From NCBI GenBank assembly GCA_028571685.1, contig CM053154.1, positions 13,238,001 to 13,302,000 on the forward strand: a DNA stretch of 64,000 bases, in the 5' to 3' direction. Position 1 is the first letter of the stretch; each line of letters begins with the position of its first letter. Positions 30,730-41,059 of the stretch are shown piece by piece. A program made the position numbers and the translations under genes. The stretch comes from Heterohyrax brucei (Eukaryota > Chordata > Mammalia > Hyracoidea > Procaviidae). The notes under the pieces were generated by a model. That model was not told the origin of the DNA. It did no database searches and worked only from the letters and a program-made list of their open reading frames with translations.

Positions 30730-30734
30730 ATTGG
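30730..30734 (-). promoter_or_regulatory. CCAAT box
   Basis: ATTGG on the + strand, CCAAT in the NANOS1 sense, in the context gcgctaattggctgct. It lies about 220 bases upstream of the TATA-like box and is a possible NF-Y site. Confidence 0.5.
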
Positions 30735-30789
30735 CTGCTTACCAGAGCCCCCCCGCCCCCGGCCCTCGGCGGCGCCGCTCCGGACGCTG

Positions 30790-30794
30790 ATTGG
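30790..30794 (-). promoter_or_regulatory. second CCAAT box
   Basis: ATTGG in cgctgattggtgaat, exactly 60 bases from the first CCAAT box and in the same orientation. Confidence 0.5.
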
Positions 30795-31170
30795 TGAATC
30801 TAGGGAAGGGGCGTGCCCTTTCCGCGCAGCTGGTGAGAGGGGGAGGCGAGGGGAGGGGCCGCTGCGGGGGTCTGAGTTTGGAGCAGGTGACCCGGCCTGG
30901 GGGAGGCTCGCGGAAAACAGGGCGGGGATGGCGAGAGGAATGGTCCAGGATTCACGCACCGCCTCCTAGCCAGTAATGGCCCCGGTCCAGCCTTCAGAGC
31001 ACACCCCTCCCGGTCTCCACAGCATCAGTAAGGAACGCTGCGAGGGGCGGGACCGGCGCGGTTCGGGATGCCAGTCTCTCCTCCGAGCCTCCAAATCTTC
31101 AGTTAAATTGCCTTTGCCCGGAGCGCTGGAGCGCTTTCCCCCGGGGTGAGATCCCCTCAGAGCCTTCCCA

Positions 31171-31831
31171 GGCTCACAGGGTGCGGTGTCTGCGTAGTGA
31201 GTGGCCGAGGGCTGCAGGACTTCCACAGCTCGCAGAAGCCTACCAACAGGTGTGCAGAGAGGCTGGGTGGCGACTGATGACCTGGGTGCGGGTGGGGCCG
31301 GGCTTGAAAAGCAATAACCTGCGCGAGTCTCTGCCAGAGATTTTTTGGGTGTGTGTAGACACAGCCTTGGGGTGTATGTGTGATTATGGACAACAGTCAC
31401 ATTCAACGTCATTTAATACTTTGTCATGAATATATATACATATATATAGTTTAATAAAAACAGTGGAAAATCAAGGTCAGAAGAAAACTGACGAAAGCGT
31501 TGGAGGTGATCGTGCCTGCCGTCCCAGAGAGGCGGCCACGTTATTTTTCTTAATTGGAAGTAGGAAAACTGGTAGGTCTTGGAAAGAGCTGTCTCACATT
31601 CCGTGGGAAAGAGAAAAGGCTGGCAGCTGGGTCTGCCTGCCGTGGGAAGGGCTCCATGGGCAGGGCATGGCAGGGCTTTCCTTCCATGGAGGGGACACAC
31701 TGTAGCTATTAGGCGGGCGTGGAGGGCACTGACAGCCCTCATGTGGTATTTGGTCCTGCTCAGGGTGTGGCTTAGGTTTTGACTGTACCCAGTAGAGGAT
31801 GACCAGGACCTGGACCAGGCTTGACAAAGAG
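31171..31831. other. non-coding sequence upstream of NANOS1
   Basis: Transition from the CpG island to ordinary intergenic DNA. Short AT run (tatatatacatatatata) at 31431-31448. I recognise no gene or repeat family; the open frames are chance. Confidence 0.7.
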
Positions 31832-31984
31832 TACAACTGCTGTTGAGTGATTCCAACTCGTAGTGAGCCTATAGGGCAAGAGTAGAACTGCCTGGTAGAG
31901 TTTCCAAGAAGTGCCTGGTGGATTCGAACAGCTGATGTTTTGGTTAACAAACCTAGCACTTAACCATTATGCACTTAACCATTT
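31832..31984 (-). mobile_element. AfroSINE
   Basis: Reverse-complement copy: ttccaactcgtagtgagcc, tatagggcaagagtagaact, tttccaagaagtgcctggtg and cacttaaccattatgca. Confidence 0.9.
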
Positions 31985-32084
31985 CTGTGGCGAAGAGTAG
32001 ACTCTGGTTAATGTTTGAATGGAGGAAGGAGCGGAACAGAGTGTCAGTAGTACAAGGAAACTTTGGGACCCTTCACTTCGGCCC

Positions 32085-32205
32085 AGTCTTAACTTCACTG
32101 ATGAGGAAAATGAACCTAGGAAGAGAAATGACTTTAAGGTCACACAATGATTAGGTGACACACTCCATTCCTCCTGGCTTGGTGGTCTTCCCACTACATC
32201 ATGGA
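32085..32205 (-). mobile_element. MIR SINE fragment
   Basis: ctgatgaggaaaatgaacc and tttaaggtcacacaatgatt follow the antisense MIR core (gatgaggaaactgaggc ... aaggtcacacagctag). Confidence 0.65.
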
Positions 32206-32863
32206 CCTCGAATGTATTTCAGACTGTGAGTCTGTACCTGCCAGGGAAGAAGAGTGGGAGGGGGCCAGGTGCCTTTGGCTCAGGGTCATGCCCTCTGGGT
32301 GCTATCCAAGGGTCAAGTGTGTGGGATAGGAAAGGACTTGGGGCAGTGTACTGACCCCACTTCTGGCCACCTGTCTGTGTTAGGAGTTGAAGACGTGTGT
32401 TTTAGTCTCTTTTTCAGTTCCTCCCTGCTAATGGTCGACTGAAGTTGGAAATTAGGCATTGATTTTCTGCACTTGCCAAGCCAGTTATTTTTCAAGTTTG
32501 TGTTGGCATCCGAATCAAGAAGCCATTCCTTTATTCCCTCCCCGCTCCCCCCAGAAAGAAATGAAAGCTCCCAAATGCCGTGAGCTCCCGCGGAAGCCTG
32601 GCACGTTTGCTGATACTGAACTCTGAGCCCTCCACCACGCAAACACCAGCCCCCAGACTGGTATGAAGGTTATTATGCTATAAATGGAAAATTCCACTTA
32701 GTTCACACAGCACTGGAGCCGGCGTACTTTCAAGATAAGCCACAGAGTGGGTGCCACTGTTCTAAGAAAAACTTCTGCAAGGAAATTTTGACAGTGCCAA
32801 CTGCTGTGTTTGATCCCTGGGGGCAAGCCAAGGAGAGGGAGCAAAGAAGCCCTCTTCAATAGG

Positions 32864-33704
32864 TTTTTCTTTTTTTTGTTAATTGAGCTTCATGTGAAAG
32901 TTCATCCCACAAATCAGTTTCTTATTCAGAAATTTATACACAAACTGTTTTGTGGCATTGGTTGCAATCCCTCATTGTGCCAACACTTGCCTCCTCCCTG
33001 TCCCTTTCTGCCTCAAGTTCCCCAGTTTTGTTTGTCCAGTTTTCCTGTTCCTTCCCATGGCTGTGTCTTTGTTTTGGGGCAGATGTTGCCAATTTGGTCT
33101 TGCATACCTGATTGTTCCAAAAGCATGTTTCTTGTGTGTGTGTTGTTGATCATTACAAGCCTGTCTAATCTTGGAGAAGAGCCCTGGTGCAACTGCTAAA
33201 CCAAAACGCTGGCAGTTCAAATCCACCAGCTGCTCCTTGGAAACCCTATTGGGCTGTTCTCTGCCCTATAGGGTCACTAGGAGTGGAAATGGACTTGGCA
33301 GCGGGTTTTTTGATTTTTAATCTTTGGCCAAAAGGTGAACTTCGGGAGTGGCTTCAATTCTGAGTTAGAAGCATGTAGGGGGGTCACTGCCTTTGGGGGG
33401 GGTCCCTCCAGAGTCTGTTAGACCAGTAAATCTGGTCTTTTTTGTGAATTTGATAATTTGTTCTACTTTTTTCTCTTGCTGTGTTCATGATGAGACGAAT
33501 GGATGTAGCTTAGATGGCTGTGCCCAAGCTTCTGAGATTTCAGATGCTACTCACCAAAGTGGGACATAGAACATTTTCTGTGTGAACTAGGTTGTGCCAG
33601 TTGGTATAGATATCTGCTGAGTATATGGCCCTTTGCCTGTGAACCTGGGAGCTTCATCCCATGAGCTGTTTAGTTATGCCCTTATGTGCTCTATGATCTG
33701 TATT
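32864..33704 (-). mobile_element. LINE 3'-end fragment split by an AfroSINE
   Basis: T-rich start, then phrases shared with the copies at 35218-35988 and 41060-41640, for example tactcaccaaagtgggacat and taggttgtgccagttgg near 33548-33605. Interrupted at 33179-33312 by a SINE. The family is probably the 3' non-coding end of an afrotherian L1. Confidence 0.6.
33179..33312 (+). mobile_element. AfroSINE inside a LINE fragment
   Basis: agccctggtgcaactgctaa to ggacttggcagcgggtttt. Flanking taatcttgg before it and taatctttgg after it look like a target-site duplication. Confidence 0.88.
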
Positions 33705-33717
33705 AATATATGAAGAG

Positions 33718-33875
33718 AACCCCTGGTGGCCTGCTGGTCAAGCGCTATGGCTGCTAACCTAGAGGTCGGCAGTTCAGATCCTCCAGGCGCTCCTTGGAAA
33801 CTCCATGGGGCAGTTCTGCCCTGACCTGTAGGGTCGCTATGAGTTGGAACTGACTTGATGGCACCTAACAACCAC
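33718..33875 (+). mobile_element. AfroSINE with 13-bp target-site duplication
   Basis: Complete copy (cccctggtggcctgctggtc to cttgatggcacctaacaacc). Flanked by perfect repeats AATATATGAAGAG at 33705-33717 and 33876-33888, which mark a fairly young insertion. Confidence 0.95.
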
Positions 33876-33888
33876 AATATATGAAGAG

Positions 33889-35060
33889 CACTTGCAGCCA
33901 TGCATTTAGACATTTCCACTAGTGAGCCTGAATCTCACCACTTGGCATCTCTATCTGTCTGTGTATCCATTTGTATGTTATTGTTTGTCAAAACCATTGT
34001 TGCAACTATGTTGTGGTAGTTACAGGAGTTAGTCTCTTATTCTTGCTTTCCTCTCAGTGTCCTCTCTTGCCTTGGTCATGTTGTGCTGACATCTCTCACA
34101 TTGTTTGGCTTTTCTTTCATTAGTATTAACAGGTGTGTACTATCTGTCTGATAATTGTCCCTACCTCCCCCACCCCTCCCTGGTAACCATCAGAGTGTTT
34201 TTGTTTCTGTGTGTAAACCTTTTGTTGTTACTTTATAAGAGTGGCCTCATACAGTATTTGTCTTTCTATGATTGACTGATTTCACTCTGTATAATGCTGA
34301 CCAGATAGGTCCATGTTGTGAGATGTTCCATGCTGTTCCATTGTCCCTGTGTGCCACAGTTTGTTAATGTGGTCGTCTGTTGATGGGCATTTAGGCCTCT
34401 TCTACCTTTTTGATATTGCAAATAATGCCTTAATGAACATGGATGTACACATGTTTATTCGTGTGATGGCTTTTATTTCTTTAGAGGTATATATTTAGGA
34501 GTGGGGTTGCTGGATGATATGGTATTTGTGGCTTTTTGAGGACATGTCATACCATTTTCCGTAGTGGTTCCCCATAGGGTGTTTAGCTCCTGTGACTTTA
34601 CCAGGAGAATTAAAAAGTAATATATATATAGTGATGATAAAAGTACACATACTAATTGTCTATCAGCTTAGCATCTCCCACATTTACAAAATCAATGACA
34701 TCGATGACATTTTTCATGTTATGCAGCCATTATCCTTTTCAAAAATATCCCACTGCCGTGACCATAAATTCGGTCTCCCCCAAACAACAACGTCTCTTCT
34801 CCCCACCCCTCCCACTTGTGGTAACCATAACCTCAGGTTTCTACATATGTGCTTATTGCATGTCAGTGAGATCACAAGCTGTCCTCCTGAGACTTGTTTT
34901 GGCTCCTCGTTGCTGTAGCATGCATGGAGACTTCGTGTCTCTGTATCTGCATAATATTACATTGTATGTATATACCATATATTCTTTAGCCATTCACCTA
35001 CTGATGGATATCTTGCTTGTTTCCACCTTTAGACTATTGCTGATAGTACTGTGGTGAACA
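33889..35060 (-). mobile_element. L1 LINE 3' region(s)
   Basis: Two runs of antisense L1 3'-end wording: first tttcactctgtataatgctg, tgttgatgggcatttagg and gtggggttgctggatgatat, then from about 34650 gcatgcatggagacttcg, ccattcacctactgatggat and actgtggtgaacattaatgt. Probably two overlapping old copies. No intact ORF. Confidence 0.7.
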
Positions 35061-35129
35061 TTAATGTACAGGTGAGCATAACTTGTGGTTTTGAAATAAT
35101 TTATTCGTCATCTTCATGCCTGTTGTTGC

Positions 35130-35217
35130 TGGGTACTGTTGAATGGACCTCAATGAATGGTGACTTCATGTGTTACAGAGTAGACCTGCTCCATAGGATT
35201 TCCGTGGCTGTAATCTT
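35130..35217 (-). mobile_element. long-form AfroSINE, 3' and middle part
   Basis: ggtactgttgaatggacctc, tgttacagagtagacctgct and tttccgtggctgtaatcttt are the antisense tail and middle of the longer SINE form. It is broken by the LINE insertion that follows. Confidence 0.75.
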
Positions 35218-35988
35218 TTTTTTTTTTAATTTAACATAACTGAGTAAAAATGTACATTCACATGTAAATTTACATGCCCCCCTATATGCAGCTTCCACTG
35301 CTCTCCCTGTCCGGTGACTGCACACTATTCCTCTCTGTTCCATACATGTCTCATCCTCCCAACAGTCTCCTTTCCCCTCCTCTCCATCCACTCCCCTTCC
35401 TCCAGCCAGAGGTCAGCAAGATGATATCCTATAGATGTATAGAACCATAAAGTGCTTCCAACATATGGTTACTCTGCATTGCCAAGTCCATTCCATTCCT
35501 GTCCAAAGAGTGGACCTTTGTTATAATTTATGGGAACGGGCAGCATCAGGGCCGGGGGCCATGCTTTCAGAGGAACCCCAAAACCGCTAGACCATCAATT
35601 GAGGTCTTTTAGTGGAGATCTCATGTTGCACCTCTTTTTATTCTTGTGTTGCCAGTGAGGCTCCTCTCTGTGAGCTCCGTGATGGCTATCACTGGTGGTG
35701 GCCGGGCACCATCCGGTTCTTCCGGTCCCAGGTCGATGTAGGCACCCACTCTTGTGGGTCTCTCTGTCTTCTCGGTTGTCTTTACCGCCTGCCATTTTGG
35801 CCCTCGGTGAGCATCCGTTCCTGCTGAGTTGGGACCATTTGCTGTGTCCTCGGATGGCAGCTTGGCAGCTTTTAAGACCCCAGATGCCACTCACCAATGT
35901 GGGGTGCATAGAGCTCTCTTAGCAAAACACTAGTTGTGCCAATTGGCCTGGAATTCGCCTAAGAGCATGGTCCCGCGCCCCCGCCCCA
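35218..35988 (-). mobile_element. LINE 3' end inserted into a SINE, with 16-bp target-site duplication
   Basis: A T-run at the left marks the poly(A) tail of a minus-strand element. The 16-base sequence CCGTGGCTGTAATCTT stands at 35202-35217 and again at 35989-36004, bounding a 771-base insert. The insert shares phrases with 11115-11736, 32864-33704 and 41060-41640 (ggtggccgggcaccat, gatgccactcacc). No coding capacity. Confidence 0.85.
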
Positions 35989-36007
35989 CCGTGGCTGTAA
36001 TCTTTAT

Positions 36008-36217
36008 AGACGGAGCCCTAGTGGCTCAGTTGTTAAGTGCTCAGCACTGACCAGAAAGTTGGCAGTTCGAACCCACCCATTACTCCGCAAGAGAAAGACA
36101 TGGCAGTCTGCTTTGAAAAAGATTACAGCCTTGGAAACCCTATGGGGGCAGTTCTACTCCATAACACATCATGTCGCCATTCACTGGGGTCCACTCAACA
36201 GCACCCAGCAACAACAG
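36008..36217 (+). mobile_element. long-form AfroSINE (about 210 bp)
   Basis: gagccctagtggctcagttg, gttggcagttcgaacccacc, aaaagattacagccttggaa, aaccctatgggggcagttct and ccactcaacagcacccagca: the complete longer form, with the middle that the short form lacks. Confidence 0.9.
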
Positions 36218-36295
36218 GTCTAAAGGTTATACATGATGAGTTGAAATCAACTAAGTGACACTGGGATTTTGGATGTGATTTAATGTGATGTTGCT

Positions 36296-36352
36296 GGGTA
36301 GGTTCAAACCACAGACCTTTAGGTTAGTGGTGGAGTGCAAAGTGTTTATGAT
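36296..36352 (-). mobile_element. AfroSINE head fragment
   Basis: gggtaggttcaaaccacaga and cctttaggttagtggtggag resemble the antisense SINE head (tRNA B-box region). Short and diverged. Confidence 0.5.
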
Positions 36353-38783
36353 GCCCAGGGACCTGACATGCAGTGTGAGTAAGGACAGTTTCAGAGCTGC
36401 AGCCTGGTACGGTTGTGATGGCTGCATACAGATGCTCTGGAATGGAGAGGAGGGAGCTCTTGGGGGCCAACTGTCTGTGGCTTCCCCTGGCATTTCCTGG
36501 CCTACTGTAAACCTAAGTAGGTGTCTGACCTGGAAAGAATGTCTGGACGCAAGAGGCACAGCAGAGGAAGCATGTTGTTTTGTGGTCGTGCTAGGCATCC
36601 GCGCAGTGGGAGCCTTGGCTGTCAGTGATGACTGAAAGGTCGTGGGGTGGTGCCTGGTCCAGCTCTGGGGCTGAATAATGCCACTTTTGTCCCCAAGCGC
36701 AGGCCTCAGCCTGCCAGAGCTCTCCCGCTCTCTTTCAGGTGGCAGAGCTGACTTCAGAGATGTTCTTAGCACCTCGGATGGAGTCTGACTGCCTTCTGTT
36801 CACCTTCCAGGAGCCTGGAAGGAAGCAGATGGAAATAGCCAGAGTGTGAAAGTTTCTTCAGGGGATACCCTCCATCCCGCAGAGACAGGGGGACAAAGCA
36901 GGCCACAGCTCATCTCACAGTTAGAAGATGTGTCTCTGTTTCTTCTGCTCTGGGGCCTGGGTGGCACAGGCATGGGATAGGTGGGCAGGGTGGGTGGTGG
37001 AAAGGCTGCTGGGGGTCCAGGTTCCCACCTTTCCATGTCACTCCAGCTTCCAGCCTGGGCCATTTCCTTTGCTGGCAGTAAAACTGGACCATGAGGAGAA
37101 CATACAGACTTCTGGGGTTTTGAATCTGCTCAGAAGCATGAGGTCAGTGCTGGGGAATGAGGCAGCTTGGCTGGCGTCCAGGCAGCTACAGAGATGCTGT
37201 TTGTCAGGCCTTGGGTTCCCGTGGACCTACTTGCCAAGCTTCACGGGGGGTAGCAAGTGCTTTCTTCTCTACTCTTGGGGCCTGGAGGCGGGATGGCATG
37301 TGTGGGCACAGTGGGGGCTCTCTTCTGTAGTAGCGTCCACTTTGTCCTTGGCATGCCGAACTCAGGGAGTCCCAGGGTTGGGGGGCCTCCCCTTTGGAGA
37401 CTTCGAATCTGCAGTAGTGTTCAAGCCAGTGAAAAAGCAGAGGGAGATAGTGAGGCTGGTGGCTTGGTTTTTGTCCTGGTTCTTCTGCAAAGTCGCCTTG
37501 AATGAGGCACTTTACATCTCTGGGGCCTGTACCCAGAGAAGGGGGTACATCATGTAATATGACAGTTGCATTTGGTGACCACCTGGCAGCCACCGTCCCT
37601 GTCTTGCTGACTTTCCATTTGGTTCCGGGTAAGTCCCTCCCTCAGCCCCAGGTGTAATCCAAGCAGCACCGCCCCATCTCCCCTGGTTGTGATTGGGTTA
37701 TCTGAGGGCTGGGACCCAGTTTGGCCAGTGAAATATAAGGAGATGCCTATTAGGGGGATACTGCAGAAGGATTTGTTCCTTTATTAAGAAAATTCGAATA
37801 AGAAGAGTACTACCTCAACACTTTTGCCTTCTTCTGGTTGTGAGCAGTATATGAAACTGGCAGTACTGAAGTGACAAGTCACAAAAACAGAAAGCTGGCA
37901 CAGGGTGATGGCTGGCTGGCCAAATATATAAAAAAAAGTTTTGGTGACTTTTTTCCTAGTTGTGTTGCACATGGAGGTAACAAAACATTTGGGCTTTCAA
38001 CAGTTTTCACAAATACACTTCAGTGACATTCAGTATGTTCATTATGCTGTCCAGCCATTATAGGGTGACATTTTTTTTGACGACTTGATGACTTCTTGTT
38101 ACTCAAACTAATTGAATAGCTTTAATTGTTTCAGCCGCTGGGAGTGGGGTGTTCTTTGACTTGTAGCTGAGTTCCTTCTACTTGAAACCTGTATTAAAAA
38201 AAAAAAAAGCATTTGGTGGGTTTGCTAAGTGCAAAGAGCCTGCCTGAAAAATCTGCACACCATGTAATTCGAGCTGTATGACATTCTGGAAAAAACAGAG
38301 CTATTGAGACTGTGAAAGGGTCCATGGTTGCCACGGGTGCAGTGTGTGTTGGGGGGAAGGTGGATGAATAGACAGAGCATGGGCGTTTTTAGGGCCGTTA
38401 ACTGTTCTGCGTGCTACTGTAATGGTAGACACATGACATTATGTGTATGTCAGAACGCAAAGAACTGTGTAACACAAAGGTGAACCCGAATGCAGTCCGT
38501 GGACATTAGTTAATAATAATGTATCAATATTGATTGATCAGTTGTAGCAAATGCAAAAAGAATGCAGGATCTTATCAAAACCAAACACACTGCCCTCTTA
38601 GAGACCCCATAGGACTCCCAAGGCTGTAAATCACAGAAGCAGATTGCCGCATTCTGCCTTCCTAGGAGCTGCTGGTGGTTTGGAATGGCCAACCTCTCTG
38701 TTAGCTGTCCAGTGCATTCCCCGCAGAGAAACCAGACCTCCTAATAGCCAGGTTATTAGTAACAGGGAAATGGTGTAGGGGAG
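36353..38783. other. intergenic sequence without recognised gene
   Basis: 2.4 kb. A MIR-like piece at about 37445-37540 (tctgcaaagtcgccttgaat). Near 37690-37960 an old interspersed repeat of unresolved family. A-run at 38195-38206. The open frame 36928-37557 has no recognisable domain and sits in repeat-derived sequence. Confidence 0.6.
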
Positions 38784-38945
38784 GAACCAGGTGATATAAT
38801 CTGCTACTAACCTAAAGGTTGGCTGTTCAAGCCTACCAAATGACTCCATGGAAAAAACACTGTTGGACTCTTCACAAAGATCATAGCAAGAGACCCCATG
38901 ACAGGCAGTTCTGCTCAGTGCACTTGAGGTCAGTGTGAACTACAG
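38784..38945 (+). mobile_element. AfroSINE, strongly diverged
   Basis: ctgctactaacctaaaggtt, ggctgttcaagcctaccaaa and gacaggcagttctgctcag in SINE order. Confidence 0.6.
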
Positions 38946-38978
38946 TCTGATTTCTTTTTGTCTTCCTTACTGTACTCT

Positions 38979-39139
38979 GGAAACCCTGGTGGCTTAGTGG
39001 GTTAAGTGCTACATTTGCTAACCAAAAGGTTGGCAGTTCAAATCCGCCAGACACTCCTTGGAAACTCTATAGGGCAGTTCTACTCTGACCTCTAGGGTCC
39101 CTCTGAGTTGGACCCCACTCGAGGGCAGTGGGTTTTATT
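38979..39139 (+). mobile_element. AfroSINE
   Basis: Near-complete: tggaaaccctggtggcttag to cccactcgagggcagtgggt. It includes gctaaccaaaaggttggcag. Confidence 0.94.
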
Positions 39140-39198
39140 GTGCTTTAGATTAGGTTTACAGAGAACAAAGTGGTTTCTTGTTAAACCGTTAATATACA

Positions 39199-39686
39199 TG
39201 TTATGAAGTGGACTATGTCCCCCCCCAAAATGTGCTTAGAAATTTGGCTGAGCCTCATTCCCTATATTGGTGTGATGTTCCTTTATATTGTAAATTCTGC
39301 CTCTCTGATGTTTAATGAGGAAGGATGATTAGTTGTGTTGTGGGGCAGGACTAGAGATGTGGGATTGTGTTGTGCCTTGGGGCAGCTCCTTGAGATATAA
39401 AGGAATGGGTGGCAAGCAGAGAGTTGGTGACCTCATACCACCAAAAAGCAGTTCTAGGAGCAGAGTATGTCTTTTGGAAAGGACCTGGGATCCCTGCCCC
39501 TCAGAAGTTCCCAGTCCAGGGAAGATAGATGGACCTTCCTCCAGAGCCAACAGAGAAAGTCTCCCCTTAGAGCTGACACCTTGAATTTAGACTTGTCACC
39601 TACTGGACTGTGGCAGAATAAAATGTATCTTTTAAAAGCCACCCATTTGTGGTATTTCTGTTTAGCAGTACCAGACGACTAAGACA
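39199..39686 (+). mobile_element. MaLR-type solo LTR
   Basis: Starts TGTTATGAAGTGG and ends GACTAAGACA, with the internal order of ERVL-MaLR LTRs: gtccccccccaaaatgtgc, gagatataaaggaatgggtg, agaataaaatgtatctttta and taccagacgactaagaca. About 490 bases, no coding region. Confidence 0.75.
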
Positions 39687-39714
39687 GTGTGCATTGCTTT
39701 TTGACATTGTTTGC

Positions 39715-40222
39715 TGTCTCAGCCGTCTGGTACTGCTATAACAGAAGCACCACAAGTGGATGGCTTTGACAAAGAGAACTTGATTCTCTCACAGACTGTT
39801 GGCCACAAGTCCAAATTCAGGACGCTGGCTCTAGGGATGGCTTTCCCTGTCTGTCGACTCTGGAAGAAGGTCCTGGTCGTCAGTCTTCCTTGGCCTGGGA
39901 GCATCTCTCTGCAGGAACCACAGGTCCAAAGGCTGTGCTCTGCTGCTGGCACTGCTTTCTTAGTTGTTCGAGGTCTCTGTGTCTCTCTGCTCAGTTCTCT
40001 CTTTTGTATCTCAAAACAGGTTGGCTTGAGACACTATCTAATCTTGTAGGCCTCATCAATAAACTGCCATGATCAGTAATGTAGCCGACAAAATTGTAGT
40101 GACAGAATTTATAACACAGGAAGATCTCATGAAATGATGAAATAGTGGATGACCACACAATACTGGGAATAACAGTCTAGCCACATAATGTATTTTTGAG
40201 GAACAAAATTCAGTCCATCCTA
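39715..40222 (-). mobile_element. MaLR-type solo LTR, inverted next to the previous one
   Basis: Reverse orientation: tgtctcagccgtctggtact, agtggatggctttgacaaag and actgggaataacagtctagc. Same family as 39199-39686, 28 bases away, arranged 3' end to 3' end. Confidence 0.75.
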
Positions 40223-40281
40223 GTTGTCAACCCCCTGAGGCATCAACCCTCTCCCTTCCTGATTTTGGGTTCCCTGATTTT

Positions 40282-40444
40282 GGAAACCCTGGTGGTGTGG
40301 TGGTTCAGTGCTGTAACTGCTGACCAAAAGGTCGGCAGTTCACATCCACCAGGCGCTCCTTGGAAACTATGGGGCAGTTCGACTCTGTCTGTAGGGTTGC
40401 TATAAGTTGGAACTGACTCGACGGCAGTGGGGTATGTTTTTGGT
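40282..40444 (+). mobile_element. AfroSINE
   Basis: Near-consensus copy: ggaaaccctggtggtgtggt, gaccaaaaggtcggcagttc and ggaactgactcgacggcag. Confidence 0.94.
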
Positions 40445-41059
40445 TTATTACCAGATTTACTGTCCTCTCCTGCCTTCTTGTCGTTTGTAACCAAACGCCA
40501 CGCTGGTTATTGTCCTGTCTTATTGGCCAAATGAAATAAGATGAACACCTTGCAAGGGAAACAGAAAATGGCAAGTTTATGGCCTGCACAGACAGGGAGC
40601 ACTGTGGGGCCTAGTGACATAACTCCATGTTTATTGCCCCAGGGGTCTCACCAGCTTATTTCCTATAGTGTCTAGGGGTTGGGTTTCCTACCGGAACTCT
40701 CTGCTCTCAGCCGTCCCATGTCCATATTTGCAGGTCCAGATGTTGCATTGGCTTCCCTTGTGGCTTCCTGGATGGCCTCTAGGTGGAAAGGTTGGCTTGA
40801 AGTTATCTTCCTTTGTGGTGTTAATTGGGTCCAGGGTCAGGTGAAGGGTGTGATCTCGTCAGTCAGCCCATGCTCTGAGGTCTAGGTTGGCCAGGGGTAC
40901 TGGTGTAGCACTTGGGCCACCACCTGCTATGACTTTCTGAAAGAGATTGCTCCAGACAAGCATGTGGTTAGCAAGACAAAGAAAGGAGGGGAAGGACTGT
41001 TGATTGGGGGTTTCACTTCCTTGTCCCTGGGCTAGTGTGTCCCTTTAGTGTTATTTTGT
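40445..41059. other. intergenic sequence, nothing recognised
   Basis: 615 bases without a repeat family, RNA gene or coding region that I can identify. Confidence 0.6.

Larger units (their letters stand above)
29500..31170. promoter_or_regulatory. CpG island over NANOS1 and its promoter
   Basis: Very GC-rich with frequent CG dinucleotides through the CDS and about 750 bases upstream, in sharp contrast to the AT-rich flanks. Typical of a developmental gene promoter. Confidence 0.9.

Noticed and set aside
30411-30959. In-frame open extension upstream of the NANOS1 ATG (total 470 codons)
   Set aside because: The extension is GC-only sequence with few possible stops, crosses the TATA-like box and CCAAT boxes, and the known mammalian N-terminus (MEAFPWAPRSP) begins at 30410.
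30174-30969. Plus-strand open frames of over 200 codons opposite the NANOS1 promoter
   Set aside because: High GC content explains the lack of stops; no recognisable protein and no matching promoter.
36928-37557. 209-codon open frame on the + strand in the intergenic region
   Set aside because: No recognisable domain, codon content typical of random GC-rich DNA, overlaps a MIR fragment, and minus-strand frames are equally open.
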